In this document: in pieces, positions 37,488-47,423 of the stretch
Layout of the letters: each line of letters opens with the position of its first letter
Numbering within the stretch: the stretch's first letter is position 1
NCBI GenBank assembly: GCA_964452085.1
Contig: CAYVKL010000004.1
Location: 62,001 to 126,000, forward strand
DNA from: Methanobacterium sp964452085
GTDB lineage: Archaea; Methanobacteriota; Methanobacteria; Methanobacteriales; Methanobacteriaceae
DNA: 64,000 bases
Direction: 5' to 3'
Position numbers and translations under genes: made by a program
Notes under the pieces: generated by a model
What the model saw: the letters and a program-made list of their open reading frames with translations, nothing else
The model's database searches: none
What the model was told of the DNA's origin: nothing

Positions 37488-38423
37488 TTAGAAGATTATG
37501 ATTTGTTTCGGTTCATAACCCAATTTTTTAAACTCTGAATACAAAAATTCAACCTTCTCAATCTTGATCTTTATCATATTCATTTTCACAGGGTTGCGTT
37601 TAATAAAATCAATTTTCAACCCTTTCATCTCCAGGACATCCTGGTATTCATCACTTTCTTCGTCTATTATATGGGAGGTACCTGTGATTTGCATTCCAGC
37701 AAGATTTTGAAATCCAGTGTAGTCCTCGTAAACTGAGACTGAGACCTGTTGGTTAAAGGGGATGTTGGCGAATTTCTCCCCACCTTCACTTAAGAGGTAG
37801 ATGAATCCATTGAAGTAATTGTATTCTATGGGAGTGGATCTTACCCGGTCATTGTAGGATGTGGAGAGGGTGCAAGTATTATGGGAGGATAGAAATTCAT
37901 CCATTAACTTTTTTGTTTGAGGAGCAGGGGATATTAGGCTTTCTTTAATCTCTTTTAGTTCCAGAGCATAAGAAATAACATCTTCCAGGTTGAAGTTATC
38001 CATATCTTTTAAGGGGAAACCTACTTGCTGGCTGAAAGCATTTAATGCTTTTGAATCCTCTTCAGTTAATACATCAAGTTTTAAAGTACCACCCAGAGCT
38101 TTTGAACTTACCGTACTACTTATAATATTTGAAAGTTCTTTCAGATTTTCATTTCCATCTTTATGACTAATGGAAGTGGAAAATAAAGCCACTGGCTTAT
38201 CTTTCAACCAGGGGAGGTTGTCTTTGACAAACTGGTATATTTTAGGATCTAATTTACCACTGTAAACTGGTGATCCAATAACGAAAAAATCGAAATCCTG
38301 GTAAATATCTTTGAACTCGGATGTCCTGCAGTAGTTAGAAGGACCTAAAATACGTGATAAATATTCTGCAACCTTTTTAGTGGTTCCGTATGGACTTTCA
38401 TATATAATAAGAGTTCTTTGCAA
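37488..38423 (-). CDS. flavodoxin fused to a pyridoxamine-oxidase-like FMN domain
   Basis: A 311-aa fusion. The N-terminal half (1-150) is a flavodoxin domain: TLIIYESPYGTTKKVAEYLS binds the FMN phosphate, and FDFFVIGSPVYSGKLDPKIYQFV follows. The C-terminal half (about 175-311) is a split-barrel FMN-binding domain of the pyridoxamine 5'-phosphate oxidase/flavin reductase type (FLSSHNTCTLSTSYNDRVRSTPIEYNYF ... GFQNLAGMQITGTSHII). Start at the TTG at 38423, with GGAGGGGGAAAA upstream. Electron transfer between two flavins within one chain is likely; the partner is unknown. Confidence 0.8.
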   Translation of the reverse strand: MQRTLIIYESPYGTTKKVAEYLSRILGPSNYCRTSEFKDIYQDFDFFVIGSPVYSGKLDPKIYQFVKDNLPWLKDKPVALFSTSISHKDGNENLKELSNIISSTVSSKALGGTLKLDVLTEEDSKALNAFSQQVGFPLKDMDNFNLEDVISYALELKEIKESLISPAPQTKKLMDEFLSSHNTCTLSTSYNDRVRSTPIEYNYFNGFIYLLSEGGEKFANIPFNQQVSVSVYEDYTGFQNLAGMQITGTSHIIDEESDEYQDVLEMKGLKIDFIKRNPVKMNMIKIKIEKVEFLYSEFKKLGYEPKQIIIF

Positions 38424-38604
38424 TTTTCCCCCTCCAAAAACCAAAATGTTGATTAAATATTTGGATAACATCTGCAATATGTTTTATGTACATAAAAACT
38501 GGAAAATGGTATATTCAATAAAAAAAAAGGTACCTTATAAAAAAAAGCACTTAATGATAGGAGATAAGCCTATATCTGAAATTCTTAGAATTTATTCACA
38601 TATA

Positions 38605-39987
38605 TTAATTAGTTTCTTCATTTGGTGGATTATTTTCTTTTATTAATGAAGTAAATATTCCAATAGAACATATTATGGAAAGAATGATTAGAGTGGTCTT
38701 TATACTTTCCCCTAATTCCATATAATTGGCTGGTGAGATATCCACTTTGCCTATGAATATGGAGATCATTAACATGGCTATGCCCATTCCAAAAGTTTGT
38801 CCCAGGGAACGCATATTGGTTAAAGTGGCAGTGGCCACTCCGAAATATTTTTTTTCAACAGAACTAATTACAGTTTTAGTATTGGGTGAGTAAAATAAAC
38901 CTACTCCGCAACCAAAGATTATTATGGAGCTTAACTCTACCAATAAATGAGTATTGGGGCCGGCAGTGGTCATGATTGCCAGGCCAATGGTGGTTAAAAC
39001 CATCCCTGCCGTGGTTAAGGTTGTGGGGTCTGTTCTATCTGCTAATCTACCAGCTAATGGTGATACAACAATCATGGCCATGGATGGTATTGCTATAAGT
39101 AAACCAGCAGTAAAGGGATCGTATCCTTTAAAGTACTGGAAATACAGGTTTAAAAGGAAGGTAACCGGTATAAAAACCCCGTAATTAATGAAAGCGGTTA
39201 TATTGCCAAAAGTGAATGTTTTATTGTTGAATAATTCCATGGGTATTAGGGGGAATTTTGTCCTTTTTTCCACCATATAAAATATTGAAAGGCCTATTAT
39301 GCCAGCTATGGTTAAGAATAGTCCATATTTCTCGTCGAAGGTTGAAAAACTGTATATTAAGATGGTTAAGGATATGCTAAGAATTATGGCTCCTAAAATA
39401 TCGAATTTTTCATTTTTGGCTTCTACCCATTCATATTTGAATCGGCTGATTACTAAAACTGCCAACAAACCTATTAAAGAATCTAAAACAAATAAAAGTC
39501 TCCATCCAACCATTTCTGTCATATATCCGCCCAAGATAGGTCCGAATATTAATCCTCCAAAAACTCCAATGGAGATTATGCCCAGAACTCCTCCTCTTTC
39601 ATTGGCTGGGAATGCAGAAGTTATTATGGCATATAAATTGGCAAAGATCATGGCATTTCCAATACTTTGGAAAATTCTGACCACAATTAACATCTCACCA
39701 GATATGGAAAATGCAGATACAAAGGAGCTAACTGAAAATATGATTAATCCATATTGAAAGATGCGTTTTCTACCATATAAATCTCCTAATCTTCCAAATG
39801 GTATGTATAATACTGCGGTCACCAGCAAATACAATGTGGGAAGCCAGGTTAGAAAAACAGCTGTTAGGTTGAGGTCAATGGCCATGGTGGGTAAGGCTAC
39901 ATTAACTGATGACCTTACAAAGGGTGTTAGAAAAGAAGCTAGAAGTCCTGCAATGATAATTTTCTTCATCATTGATTGTTTATCCAT
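38605..39987 (-). CDS. MFS exporter, DHA2-like
   Basis: A 460-aa protein with about 14 membrane helices; RSSVNVALPTMAIDLNLTAVFLTWLPTLYLL, motif A GRLGDLYGRKRIF, and IGPILGGYMTEMVGWRLLF are DHA2 drug:H+ antiporter signatures. Second of three MFS exporters in the window. The first ATG begins MDKQSMMKK. Substrate unknown. Monocistronic. Confidence 0.85.
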   Translation of the reverse strand: MDKQSMMKKIIIAGLLASFLTPFVRSSVNVALPTMAIDLNLTAVFLTWLPTLYLLVTAVLYIPFGRLGDLYGRKRIFQYGLIIFSVSSFVSAFSISGEMLIVVRIFQSIGNAMIFANLYAIITSAFPANERGGVLGIISIGVFGGLIFGPILGGYMTEMVGWRLLFVLDSLIGLLAVLVISRFKYEWVEAKNEKFDILGAIILSISLTILIYSFSTFDEKYGLFLTIAGIIGLSIFYMVEKRTKFPLIPMELFNNKTFTFGNITAFINYGVFIPVTFLLNLYFQYFKGYDPFTAGLLIAIPSMAMIVVSPLAGRLADRTDPTTLTTAGMVLTTIGLAIMTTAGPNTHLLVELSSIIIFGCGVGLFYSPNTKTVISSVEKKYFGVATATLTNMRSLGQTFGMGIAMLMISIFIGKVDISPANYMELGESIKTTLIILSIICSIGIFTSLIKENNPPNEETN

Positions 39988-40063
39988 TTAGATTGCCTCA
40001 GTAGGATAAAAATAATTAAAAAGTATTTATATTAAAGTTAAATTTTATGGGTTATTTACGGGT

Positions 40064-40414
40064 TTATTCGCCTGATTCTACTTCTTTAACCACTACTGCG
40101 GTTCCATAGACCAGGATCTCTTGCATGGAATTGGAAATCTCGTTGGAGTCATATCTGGCACTGATAATGGCATTGGCGCCCATGGACATGGCGTGCTGCA
40201 TGGCTTTGGTAATGGCTTCGTCCCTGCTTTCTTCCATCATGGTCACGTATTCTTTAATTTCTCCTCCAAACATGGAACGTATACCAGCACCCATTTGCCC
40301 ACCAACACCACGGCTGCGGACAGTGAGACCGTATACAAAACCTTTTGTTTCCACTATTTCGTATCCAGGAACGTAATTGGAGCTTACAATTATATATTCG
40401 TCTATTTCAACCAT
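40064..40414 (-). CDS. YbjQ/UPF0145 (DUF74) protein
   Basis: A 116-aa protein with the family's VSSNYVPGYEIVETKGFVYGLTVRSRG start, REEAI-like ESRDEAITKAMQHAMSMGANAIISARYDS and the closing ILVYGTAVVVKE. Members form pentameric rings and are annotated as heavy-metal-binding, but their function is not settled. Cytoplasmic; monocistronic. Confidence 0.9.
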   Translation of the reverse strand: MVEIDEYIIVSSNYVPGYEIVETKGFVYGLTVRSRGVGGQMGAGIRSMFGGEIKEYVTMMEESRDEAITKAMQHAMSMGANAIISARYDSNEISNSMQEILVYGTAVVVKEVESGE

Positions 40415-40528
40415 GATTATAACCCTCTTTTCTAGTCTATTTTAGTTTATAACCTTGAACTTTATATTTTTAATGAATTATTAAAGAAAAACAAAATAAT
40501 TTAATATCATAAAATTTAATCTATTGTT

Positions 40529-40831
40529 ATGAACATTTCTGTTGATCTAGCATTACATTATCTGAAGGAAACTTCTCGGGAAGATATAGAAATCCTTTCC
40601 CATGCCAGAGATGCAATTTATGATTTTGATAGGAACATTGCAGAAGAATTAGTATATGAATGTCTATTAAAAAAGGAAGTTGACGGGATAATTAAACAAA
40701 GAAAAAATAGATTCCGCCTTTATTATCAACAGGAGGGTATTAGATGGAATTATGATTTAATTATCATTATCGAGTTTGATACATCTTCCAATAAAATTAT
40801 AAAAGTAGTAACTACATATGAACAAAAGTAA
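40529..40831 (+). CDS. DUF4258-like putative toxin
   Basis: A 100-aa protein: HARDAIYDFDRNIAEELVYECLLKKEV, then KNRFRLYYQQEGIRWNYDLIIIIEFD and IKVVTTYEQK, the helix-strand order of DUF4258, a RelE-like RNase fold group. The final strand with KVVTTY is typical. It overlaps the DUF2283 gene by 14 bases, and DUF4258-DUF2283 pairs recur as toxin-antitoxin modules. Activity is inferred from that pairing. Confidence 0.7.
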   Translation: MNISVDLALHYLKETSREDIEILSHARDAIYDFDRNIAEELVYECLLKKEVDGIIKQRKNRFRLYYQQEGIRWNYDLIIIIEFDTSSNKIIKVVTTYEQK

Positions 40832-41228
40832 AAAAAAGGGTGCGTTAAAATTGATTGAGCATTTTTTTAAAATGATAAATGAATACGATACACAATCTGA
40901 TACTTTATATCTTCGCGTTGTGTACCCTTACCAATACTCAGAATCCATAGAATTAGGTGACAACATAATACTTGATTTCGACAAAAATAACGTTCCTGTG
41001 GCTCTGGAAATACTTGATGCCTCTAAATTTTTCCATGTCAAACAATATGTTTTAAGAAACTTCGGACTTGACATGAATATCCAAATTAAAAAGGATAAAA
41101 TTAATTTAAAGTCTAAATTCATATTTTTTATTCGTAATAAGAAAGAAGAAGTGCCTTTAAATGTTGGCACAGTAAATGATATTGAATTGCCGGCAATACA
41201 AACAAACTATGCATTGGCAGCAGTTTAG
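40818..41228 (+). CDS. DUF2283 putative antitoxin
   Basis: A 136-aa protein whose first half (about 20-70) is DUF2283: NEYDTQSDTLYLRVVYPYQYSESIELGDNIILDFDKNNVPVALEILDAS. The second half is longer than in the minimal family and has no recognised motif. Its start lies inside the upstream gene, so translation is coupled. Likely neutralises the DUF4258-like product. Confidence 0.75.
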   Translation: MNKSKKKGALKLIEHFFKMINEYDTQSDTLYLRVVYPYQYSESIELGDNIILDFDKNNVPVALEILDASKFFHVKQYVLRNFGLDMNIQIKKDKINLKSKFIFFIRNKKEEVPLNVGTVNDIELPAIQTNYALAAV

Positions 41229-41332
41229 GGATTTTTTTGAGGAATATATCGATTTAACAGTAGGGTATCTATTCAATTTTATATTGCATTGGAATTTACT
41301 GGAAATAATTATTGTAAAAATATTTCAGTTGA

Positions 41333-41368
41333 CTAACATTATATGTCATAAAGATCATAGCAATCAAT
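41333..41368 (+). promoter_or_regulatory. promoter of antitoxin gene A, leaderless type
   Basis: CTAACATTATAT, then AAAGATCATA and CA-TCAAT directly before the ATG. The same blocks in the same order precede the second copy at 46983-47019. The TATA-like TTATAT is about 27 bases from the ATG, the distance expected for a transcript that begins at or near the start codon; no RBS is present. Confidence 0.6.
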
Positions 41369-41509
41369 ATGGATGCAGAAACCAAAAAGCTAAGGGAAGA
41401 GTTAGGAATTACTCATGTCCTTAATAAGGAAGCATTAAGACCTGAAGCTAGAGGTAAAACTGGTGCTGAGATTATAAGAGATCTCCGTACTAATATGAAA
41501 CGTTTTTAA
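41369..41509 (+). CDS. 46-aa antitoxin-like protein A (convergent with PIN toxin)
   Basis: Begins MDAETKKLREELG and contains PEARGKTGAEIIRDLRTNM. Its paralogue at 47020-47160 keeps the same frame (MDAETKRLRKEFG, PEARGKTAAEIIRAMRENM), which fixes the start and shows it is a real gene. It is a short, charged, probably helical protein. Its stop codon overlaps the stop of the PIN gene on the other strand by three bases. The antitoxin role is inferred from the repeated pairing with a PIN protein. Confidence 0.7.
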   Translation: MDAETKKLREELGITHVLNKEALRPEARGKTGAEIIRDLRTNMKRF

Positions 41510-41955
41510 ATCATATTATCTGGATGAGATATTTCAATGAGTTCATTAAGGTTTCTACTTTTTAATATTTTCTGATCTATGGTAATGAATACCGTAGAAT
41601 CACTCCCCAGAGCTTCAGCCAATAATTTAGTATCTGTTATATCCAATCTAGAATCAGTATTTCTAATTTTTCTGATACAACACTGATAATGAGGTACTTC
41701 CAGGGTTACGTATTGTAAATCTAATTGTTGTATAATATTGTTTATCATCTGGAAAGTACTAGTTAATTCAAGATTGTCAGTTATATTATTTAATAGAGAT
41801 AAATAAAGCTCTCCTAATACGAGAATGCTAATATTACCTTCGTATATTTTAGGAACTCTTTTTATATATCTTAAACATTCTTTTTCATAAGTGTCATTGA
41901 ATACAATGCTTGCCAGGATGGAGGTGTCTATGAAGTGGGTGGCTTTAACTCTCAT
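41506..41955 (-). CDS. PIN-domain RNase (VapC-like toxin)
   Basis: A 149-aa PIN protein: FIDTSILASIVFND (first catalytic Asp), LVLGELYLSLL (Glu), DSRLDITDTKLLAEAL (Asp pair) and VFITIDQKILKS (last Asp). All acidic residues of a Mg2+-dependent RNase are present. VapC toxins are normally encoded downstream of, and on the same strand as, their antitoxin; here the candidate antitoxin is on the opposite strand, tail to tail with a three-base overlap. Confidence 0.85.
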   Translation of the reverse strand: MRVKATHFIDTSILASIVFNDTYEKECLRYIKRVPKIYEGNISILVLGELYLSLLNNITDNLELTSTFQMINNIIQQLDLQYVTLEVPHYQCCIRKIRNTDSRLDITDTKLLAEALGSDSTVFITIDQKILKSRNLNELIEISHPDNMI

Positions 41956-42210
41956 GGAATATCCATATTTTTGGTGGGTTCATAGTATTACTTTTTAATA
42001 AAATATGATATATATTTTAACATCCCACTGAATTATTTCTGAGAATTTTCTAAAATTTTGCTTAGTATATAAACGATAATATTTCTAGTCCCTAATTACA
42101 AAAGAAAATCTCAGGAGAATTCCATGAGAAAAAATCCAACCTTACAACAAAAATTTATCTTCAAATAAGAATATTTTTAAACATTAAAATCATATTCAGG
42201 TAGGAATCAC

Positions 42211-43398
42211 ATGGAAATGAATAAAAAAATTCTAGCATTCCTTTTTACCATAGTTTTGTTTAATTTCATTGGCTTAACCTTACTAATAACGGTTCAAGCA
42301 TACATTGTAAGAGAATACAATACCACAGCCCTTGCGGTAACTTTACTTACAGTTATATATGCGTTTTTCCAGTTTTTAGCAGCTCCATTTTTAGGCAGAT
42401 TATCAGATAGATATGGGCGCCGCCCAGTTCTGCTGGTTTGTCTACTGGGATCATCCATAGGATATTTTATTTTCGGAATAGGAGGAGCACTGTGGATATT
42501 ATACATTTCCAGAATTATCGATGGATTTACAGGAGGAAATGTATCAGTCACTACCGCTATTGTAAGTGATATATCGCCAGTAAAGGATCGAACCAAAAAT
42601 CTTGGAGTTATTGGTGCTGCATTTGGACTTGGATTCATTATAGGTCCGGTTATTGGTGGATTCTTAGGTCAAATTAGTCTGGCTGCACCAGCATATGCTG
42701 CAGGAATTTTTTCTTTGGCTGCAACTATAATAGGGTTTTTCATATTACCGGAATCACTCCCTAAAGAGAATAGAATTTCTGATAAAATAGCATTGAAAGA
42801 TTTAAATCCATTTGGATCCATTGGGAAATTCTTAAATCGTTCCATGATAGGAATACTTCTAATAATATTTATTATTGTAAACTTCACTTTCAATGGATTT
42901 ACAATTACATTCCCAGTTTATGTAATTGATAAATTCAGTATAGACCCTATAAATATTGGTGGATTACTATTTGTTAGTGGTATAGTTATAGCCATAGTTC
43001 AGGGAGGTTTAATAGGGAAACTTGCCAGAAGATTTGGGGATAAAAAACTTTTAATAAGTGGAACTTTGATTTTAATTGCAGGATTATTATTATTTGCATT
43101 TGCAAATAATTTTTGGATGTTTTATCCAATTTTGGGAGTGATCAGTTTGGGTGTGGGTTTGATCTCTCCTTCTTTAAACTCGCAAATTTCGAAAATTGTA
43201 CTGCCCAGTGAAATTGGAGAAGTTTTTGGTGTCAGTACTGCACTTAACAGTTTAACCACTATTTTTGGGCCGTTAATAGCAGGTGTACTCTTTGACCAAA
43301 TTGATCCCAATGCACCCTATTGGACGGGTGCTTTTTTATTATTAATTGTTTTATATCTTTTAATGAAGTATAAGCCTGTTTTAGCAACGAAGATTTAA
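42211..43398 (+). CDS. MFS transporter, DHA1 (TetA-like)
   Basis: A 395-aa protein with 12 helices; GRLSDRYGRRPVLLVCLLGSS is a perfect MFS motif A, and RIIDGFTGGNVSVTTAIVSDI, LGFIIGPVIGGFLGQ are DHA1/TetA signatures. Drug or metabolite efflux driven by H+; substrate unknown. Monocistronic, with an AGGTAGGA region before the ATG. Confidence 0.9.
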   Translation: MEMNKKILAFLFTIVLFNFIGLTLLITVQAYIVREYNTTALAVTLLTVIYAFFQFLAAPFLGRLSDRYGRRPVLLVCLLGSSIGYFIFGIGGALWILYISRIIDGFTGGNVSVTTAIVSDISPVKDRTKNLGVIGAAFGLGFIIGPVIGGFLGQISLAAPAYAAGIFSLAATIIGFFILPESLPKENRISDKIALKDLNPFGSIGKFLNRSMIGILLIIFIIVNFTFNGFTITFPVYVIDKFSIDPINIGGLLFVSGIVIAIVQGGLIGKLARRFGDKKLLISGTLILIAGLLLFAFANNFWMFYPILGVISLGVGLISPSLNSQISKIVLPSEIGEVFGVSTALNSLTTIFGPLIAGVLFDQIDPNAPYWTGAFLLLIVLYLLMKYKPVLATKI

Positions 43399-43580
43399 TT
43401 AAAAACCTAAGATCTGAAAGTTGATATGCAAAAACTGGATAAAATAAATTTTCAGCTTAAAAGATAAAAGAATTAATATTTTATTTAGAATGGTGATAAT
43501 ACACTTACAAACAATAATTAAAATCTATTAATGATGTGATCATTGAATTTCAGATTTAAATTAGGAGCGAAACTACACCT

Positions 43581-44300
43581 ATGGCAGTTCATGCGTACAT
43601 CCCGGGAATGATAGCCAATATCCTGATTATACTAGCCCCTTTGATCTGTATCATAGGGATCATCTTACTTTTCAGAGAATGGGGTCATGGCAGTGCTTTA
43701 TATTTCCTCAGAACCTGGAGGCAGGAAGCATTCAGTGAAGGAATTACCAGTTTTTTGGGTACCCTGGTCATGGATGTACTTCTTTTGCGCCGGGTATGGA
43801 GGCGTAGTAAATACCGTTGGATGGGCCATATGATCATATTCTGGACTTTTCTCCTTCTGGCAGTTTTCACCATTATATCATTAGTCGGTTTCATTGCCGC
43901 ATTTGTGGATCCTAATGGTTGGGGGGCCAGTTTCAATCAGGCTTTAAAATCACTTCATCTCCCCTATGATCTTTTAAGTTACCTTCTCCTGGCTGCCGGG
44001 TTGTTTGCCCTTTTCAGGAGACTCATACTAACTAAAGTCCGGGAGAGAACTTTAAATACAGACTATTTCATCATCCTCAGTGTGATTATCATTGCCATTA
44101 CCGGGATAGTGGCAGAGGTGTACAGTGGATTTGCCACCTTCTTTGGTAAGACCACTTTAGACTTTGCTTTAGCTATTAAGATTCTGCAATTACATCTATT
44201 TGCTGTGTTTCTCCTGTTTATTGTCTTAATTCCCTGGACACGGTTTAAACACATTATTACCACTCCCATTTTAATCTTAGCCCGGAGGGGAGGTGAATGA
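43581..44300 (+). CDS. HdrE/NarI/DsrM-like membrane subunit
   Basis: A 239-aa protein with about six helices. Histidines lie where heme-b ligands sit in the NarI/HdrE family: RWMGHMIIFW, and QLHLFAVFLLFIVLIPWTRFKHI. It overlaps the downstream HdrD-like gene by four bases (ATGA), so the two form a complex. If heme is bound, it would exchange electrons with a membrane carrier, which is surprising because Methanobacteriales are considered to lack cytochromes and methanophenazine. Confidence 0.75.
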   Translation: MAVHAYIPGMIANILIILAPLICIIGIILLFREWGHGSALYFLRTWRQEAFSEGITSFLGTLVMDVLLLRRVWRRSKYRWMGHMIIFWTFLLLAVFTIISLVGFIAAFVDPNGWGASFNQALKSLHLPYDLLSYLLLAAGLFALFRRLILTKVRERTLNTDYFIILSVIIIAITGIVAEVYSGFATFFGKTTLDFALAIKILQLHLFAVFLLFIVLIPWTRFKHIITTPILILARRGGE

Positions 44301-45526
44301 CCATGGATTTCAAGGAAATTCGCAAGTTTACCTCTTCGTGGTTTACTCCCATCCAGATGCTGGAACTGGATTCATGTACCAAATGCCAGGAGTGTGTGAA
44401 AGTATGCCCCACAGTTGCTGCCGGGTTTCCGGATAGTCCCATGGAAAAGATACAATCCTGGAAGAATCTCACTAAACCTCAAAAGCAACTTAACAAACCT
44501 AAATCTTTAATCTCTTCCAGTCTGGGAAAGGATTTTGAAGATTCTCTTTCCCAGATGTCTTTAAGCCTCTCCAGATGCACTTCCTGTGGTATCTGTGCAG
44601 TGGTGTGTGAATCAGCCATTCACACTGCTTCCCTATGGGAGTCCATGCGGGGAGCAACCAGAGAAATGGGATTTGTGGATGACATAGCAGCCCAGAAAAG
44701 CGACTTGATACTACAAAATAAAAACCCCTACGGGGAAGACCATGACAATAGAAATTCATGGATACCTTCTGATTATAAAGTGGATGATAAGGCACCAGTC
44801 GCCCTGTTTACCGGGTGCACTCTGGCTTATCGTACTCCAGAAACTGCTCGTGCTGCAGTGCGCATACTTGATGCTTCTGGCACCCAGTTCTGTGTACTGG
44901 GAGAAGATGAATACTGTTGTGGTTCATTCCTTTTCAGAACTGGAACCTGGAAAGATTATAAATCCACTATACTGAAGATGATTGAAAGCATTGAATCCAG
45001 GAAAATCAGGGAGTTGGTGGTTCCCTGTGCCGGGTGCCTGAAAACTCTTACCCTGGACTGGCCAAGGGTTTATGGTAAGCCGCTTCCATTTAAGGTAACT
45101 TCATTTGCATCATTCGTAAGAGAAAAAATACGTAATAAGGAGATGGAGTTTGAATCTGTTAAGGAGTATTCAATTATTTACCATGACCCCTGCCATGGAG
45201 CAAGACAGCTAATGCATGAGCTGGGTGAAGACATAGTATATGAAGCTCCCCGGGAAGTTATAAGTAGTATCCCCCACACCAAACTCATGGAGTTTCAACA
45301 GAATCGACAGTTTCAGTCCTGTTGTGGGGCTGGAGGAGGACTTAAAAGTGAAGATCCTGAAATGGCTGGTAAGATAGCCGGGGAAAAACTGGTAGAAGCC
45401 AGGAAGTTGGGAGCTAGAATACTGGTATCAACATGTCCCTTCTGTGAACGTAACTTTAGTGATGCCAATCAAGATGATTGTGTTGAGGTTGTGGACCTTA
45501 TTGAACTGGTGGATAGGGTAATTTAG
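44297..45526 (+). CDS. HdrD/DsrK-like iron-sulfur protein with two CCG domains
   Basis: A 409-aa protein. Two [4Fe-4S] motifs, CTKCQECVKVCPTV and CTSCGICAVVCESAI, are followed by two CCG domains: FTGCTLAYRTPE ... EDEYCCGSFLFRTG ... VPCAGCLKTL, and HDPCHGARQLM ... QSCCGAGGG ... STCPFCERNF. The CCG cysteines hold the catalytic cluster for disulfide reduction in heterodisulfide reductase. With the membrane subunit upstream it makes an HdrDE/DsrMK-like unit. Substrate (CoM-S-S-CoB or another disulfide) unproven. Confidence 0.85.
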   Translation: MTMDFKEIRKFTSSWFTPIQMLELDSCTKCQECVKVCPTVAAGFPDSPMEKIQSWKNLTKPQKQLNKPKSLISSSLGKDFEDSLSQMSLSLSRCTSCGICAVVCESAIHTASLWESMRGATREMGFVDDIAAQKSDLILQNKNPYGEDHDNRNSWIPSDYKVDDKAPVALFTGCTLAYRTPETARAAVRILDASGTQFCVLGEDEYCCGSFLFRTGTWKDYKSTILKMIESIESRKIRELVVPCAGCLKTLTLDWPRVYGKPLPFKVTSFASFVREKIRNKEMEFESVKEYSIIYHDPCHGARQLMHELGEDIVYEAPREVISSIPHTKLMEFQQNRQFQSCCGAGGGLKSEDPEMAGKIAGEKLVEARKLGARILVSTCPFCERNFSDANQDDCVEVVDLIELVDRVI

Positions 45527-45573
45527 CATTATATCTTTAGATGATTACCATTTGAAAATTAGGAGATGAGGAT

Positions 45574-46908
<1,335 letters not shown>

Positions 46909-46982
46909 TAACTATATTCAGTTATGAGTAAGATACTTAAAAAATTCATATATAATGGTTTACTTTGGGTAAAATGCTGTAA

Positions 46983-47019
46983 ACTAACATTATATATTAA
47001 AAAGATCATAACAGTTAAT
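46983..47019 (+). promoter_or_regulatory. promoter of antitoxin gene B
   Basis: CTAACATTATATATTAAAAA, GATCATAACA and GTTAAT end exactly at the ATG; same arrangement as at 41333-41368. The TATA-like element is about 27 bases from the ATG, so a leaderless transcript is expected. Confidence 0.6.
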
Positions 47020-47160
47020 ATGGATGCTGAAACTAAAAGGCTAAGGAAAGAGTTCGGACTTAAAACTAGGATTAGACAAGAGGATCTCATTCCTGAAGCC
47101 AGAGGCAAAACTGCTGCTGAGATTATTCGGGCTATGAGAGAAAATATGAAGAAATATTAA
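47020..47160 (+). CDS. 46-aa antitoxin-like protein B
   Basis: Paralogue of the 41369 gene: MDAETKRLRKEFG ... EDLIPEARGKTAAEIIRAM. The start at 47020 is preferred over an upstream ATG at 46924 because identity with copy A, and the shared promoter, begin here. It lies tail to tail with a PIN gene remnant, again with a three-base stop overlap. Still intact although its toxin is broken. Confidence 0.65.
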   Translation: MDAETKRLRKEFGLKTRIRQEDLIPEARGKTAAEIIRAMRENMKKY

Positions 47161-47402
47161 AGTACATCCAGTGGATGTGCTGTTTTAACCAAATCATTAA
47201 TTTTTCGACTTTCTAAAATCTTTTCATCAATGGTAATGAATGCTGTGCATTCACTTCCAAGAGCCACAGCTAATAGTTTAGTATCAGTTATTTCTAATTT
47301 AGAATCAGCTTTTTTTATTTTTCCAATGCAGTGATTGTAATGGGGTATTTCAAGGGTAACAAACTCTAAATGATCAATTACTCCATTAATATTTTGAAAT
47401 CT
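47157..47402 (-). pseudogene. 5'-truncated PIN toxin gene
   Basis: The minus strand encodes the C-terminal half of the 41506 protein: EFVTLEIPHYNHCIGKIKK, DSKLEITDTKLLAVALGSE, TAFITIDEKILESRK, ending HPLDVL. About 65 N-terminal residues, with the first catalytic Asp and the Glu, are missing, and similarity stops near 47402, shortly before the caspase-like gene. It is therefore a remnant, probably cut by the event that placed the caspase-like gene here. Confidence 0.8.
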
Positions 47403-47423
47403 AAGAAATTTTAATTTTTCACA

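Noticed and set aside
40121..40435. 104-aa plus-strand His-rich frame opposite the YbjQ gene
   Set aside because: Antisense shadow of a well-conserved family; no RBS and a biased composition produced by the sense codons.
46924..47019. Longer start for antitoxin B (would give 78 aa)
   Set aside because: The paralogous copy at 41369 has similarity only from MDAET onward, and the upstream part corresponds to the shared promoter.
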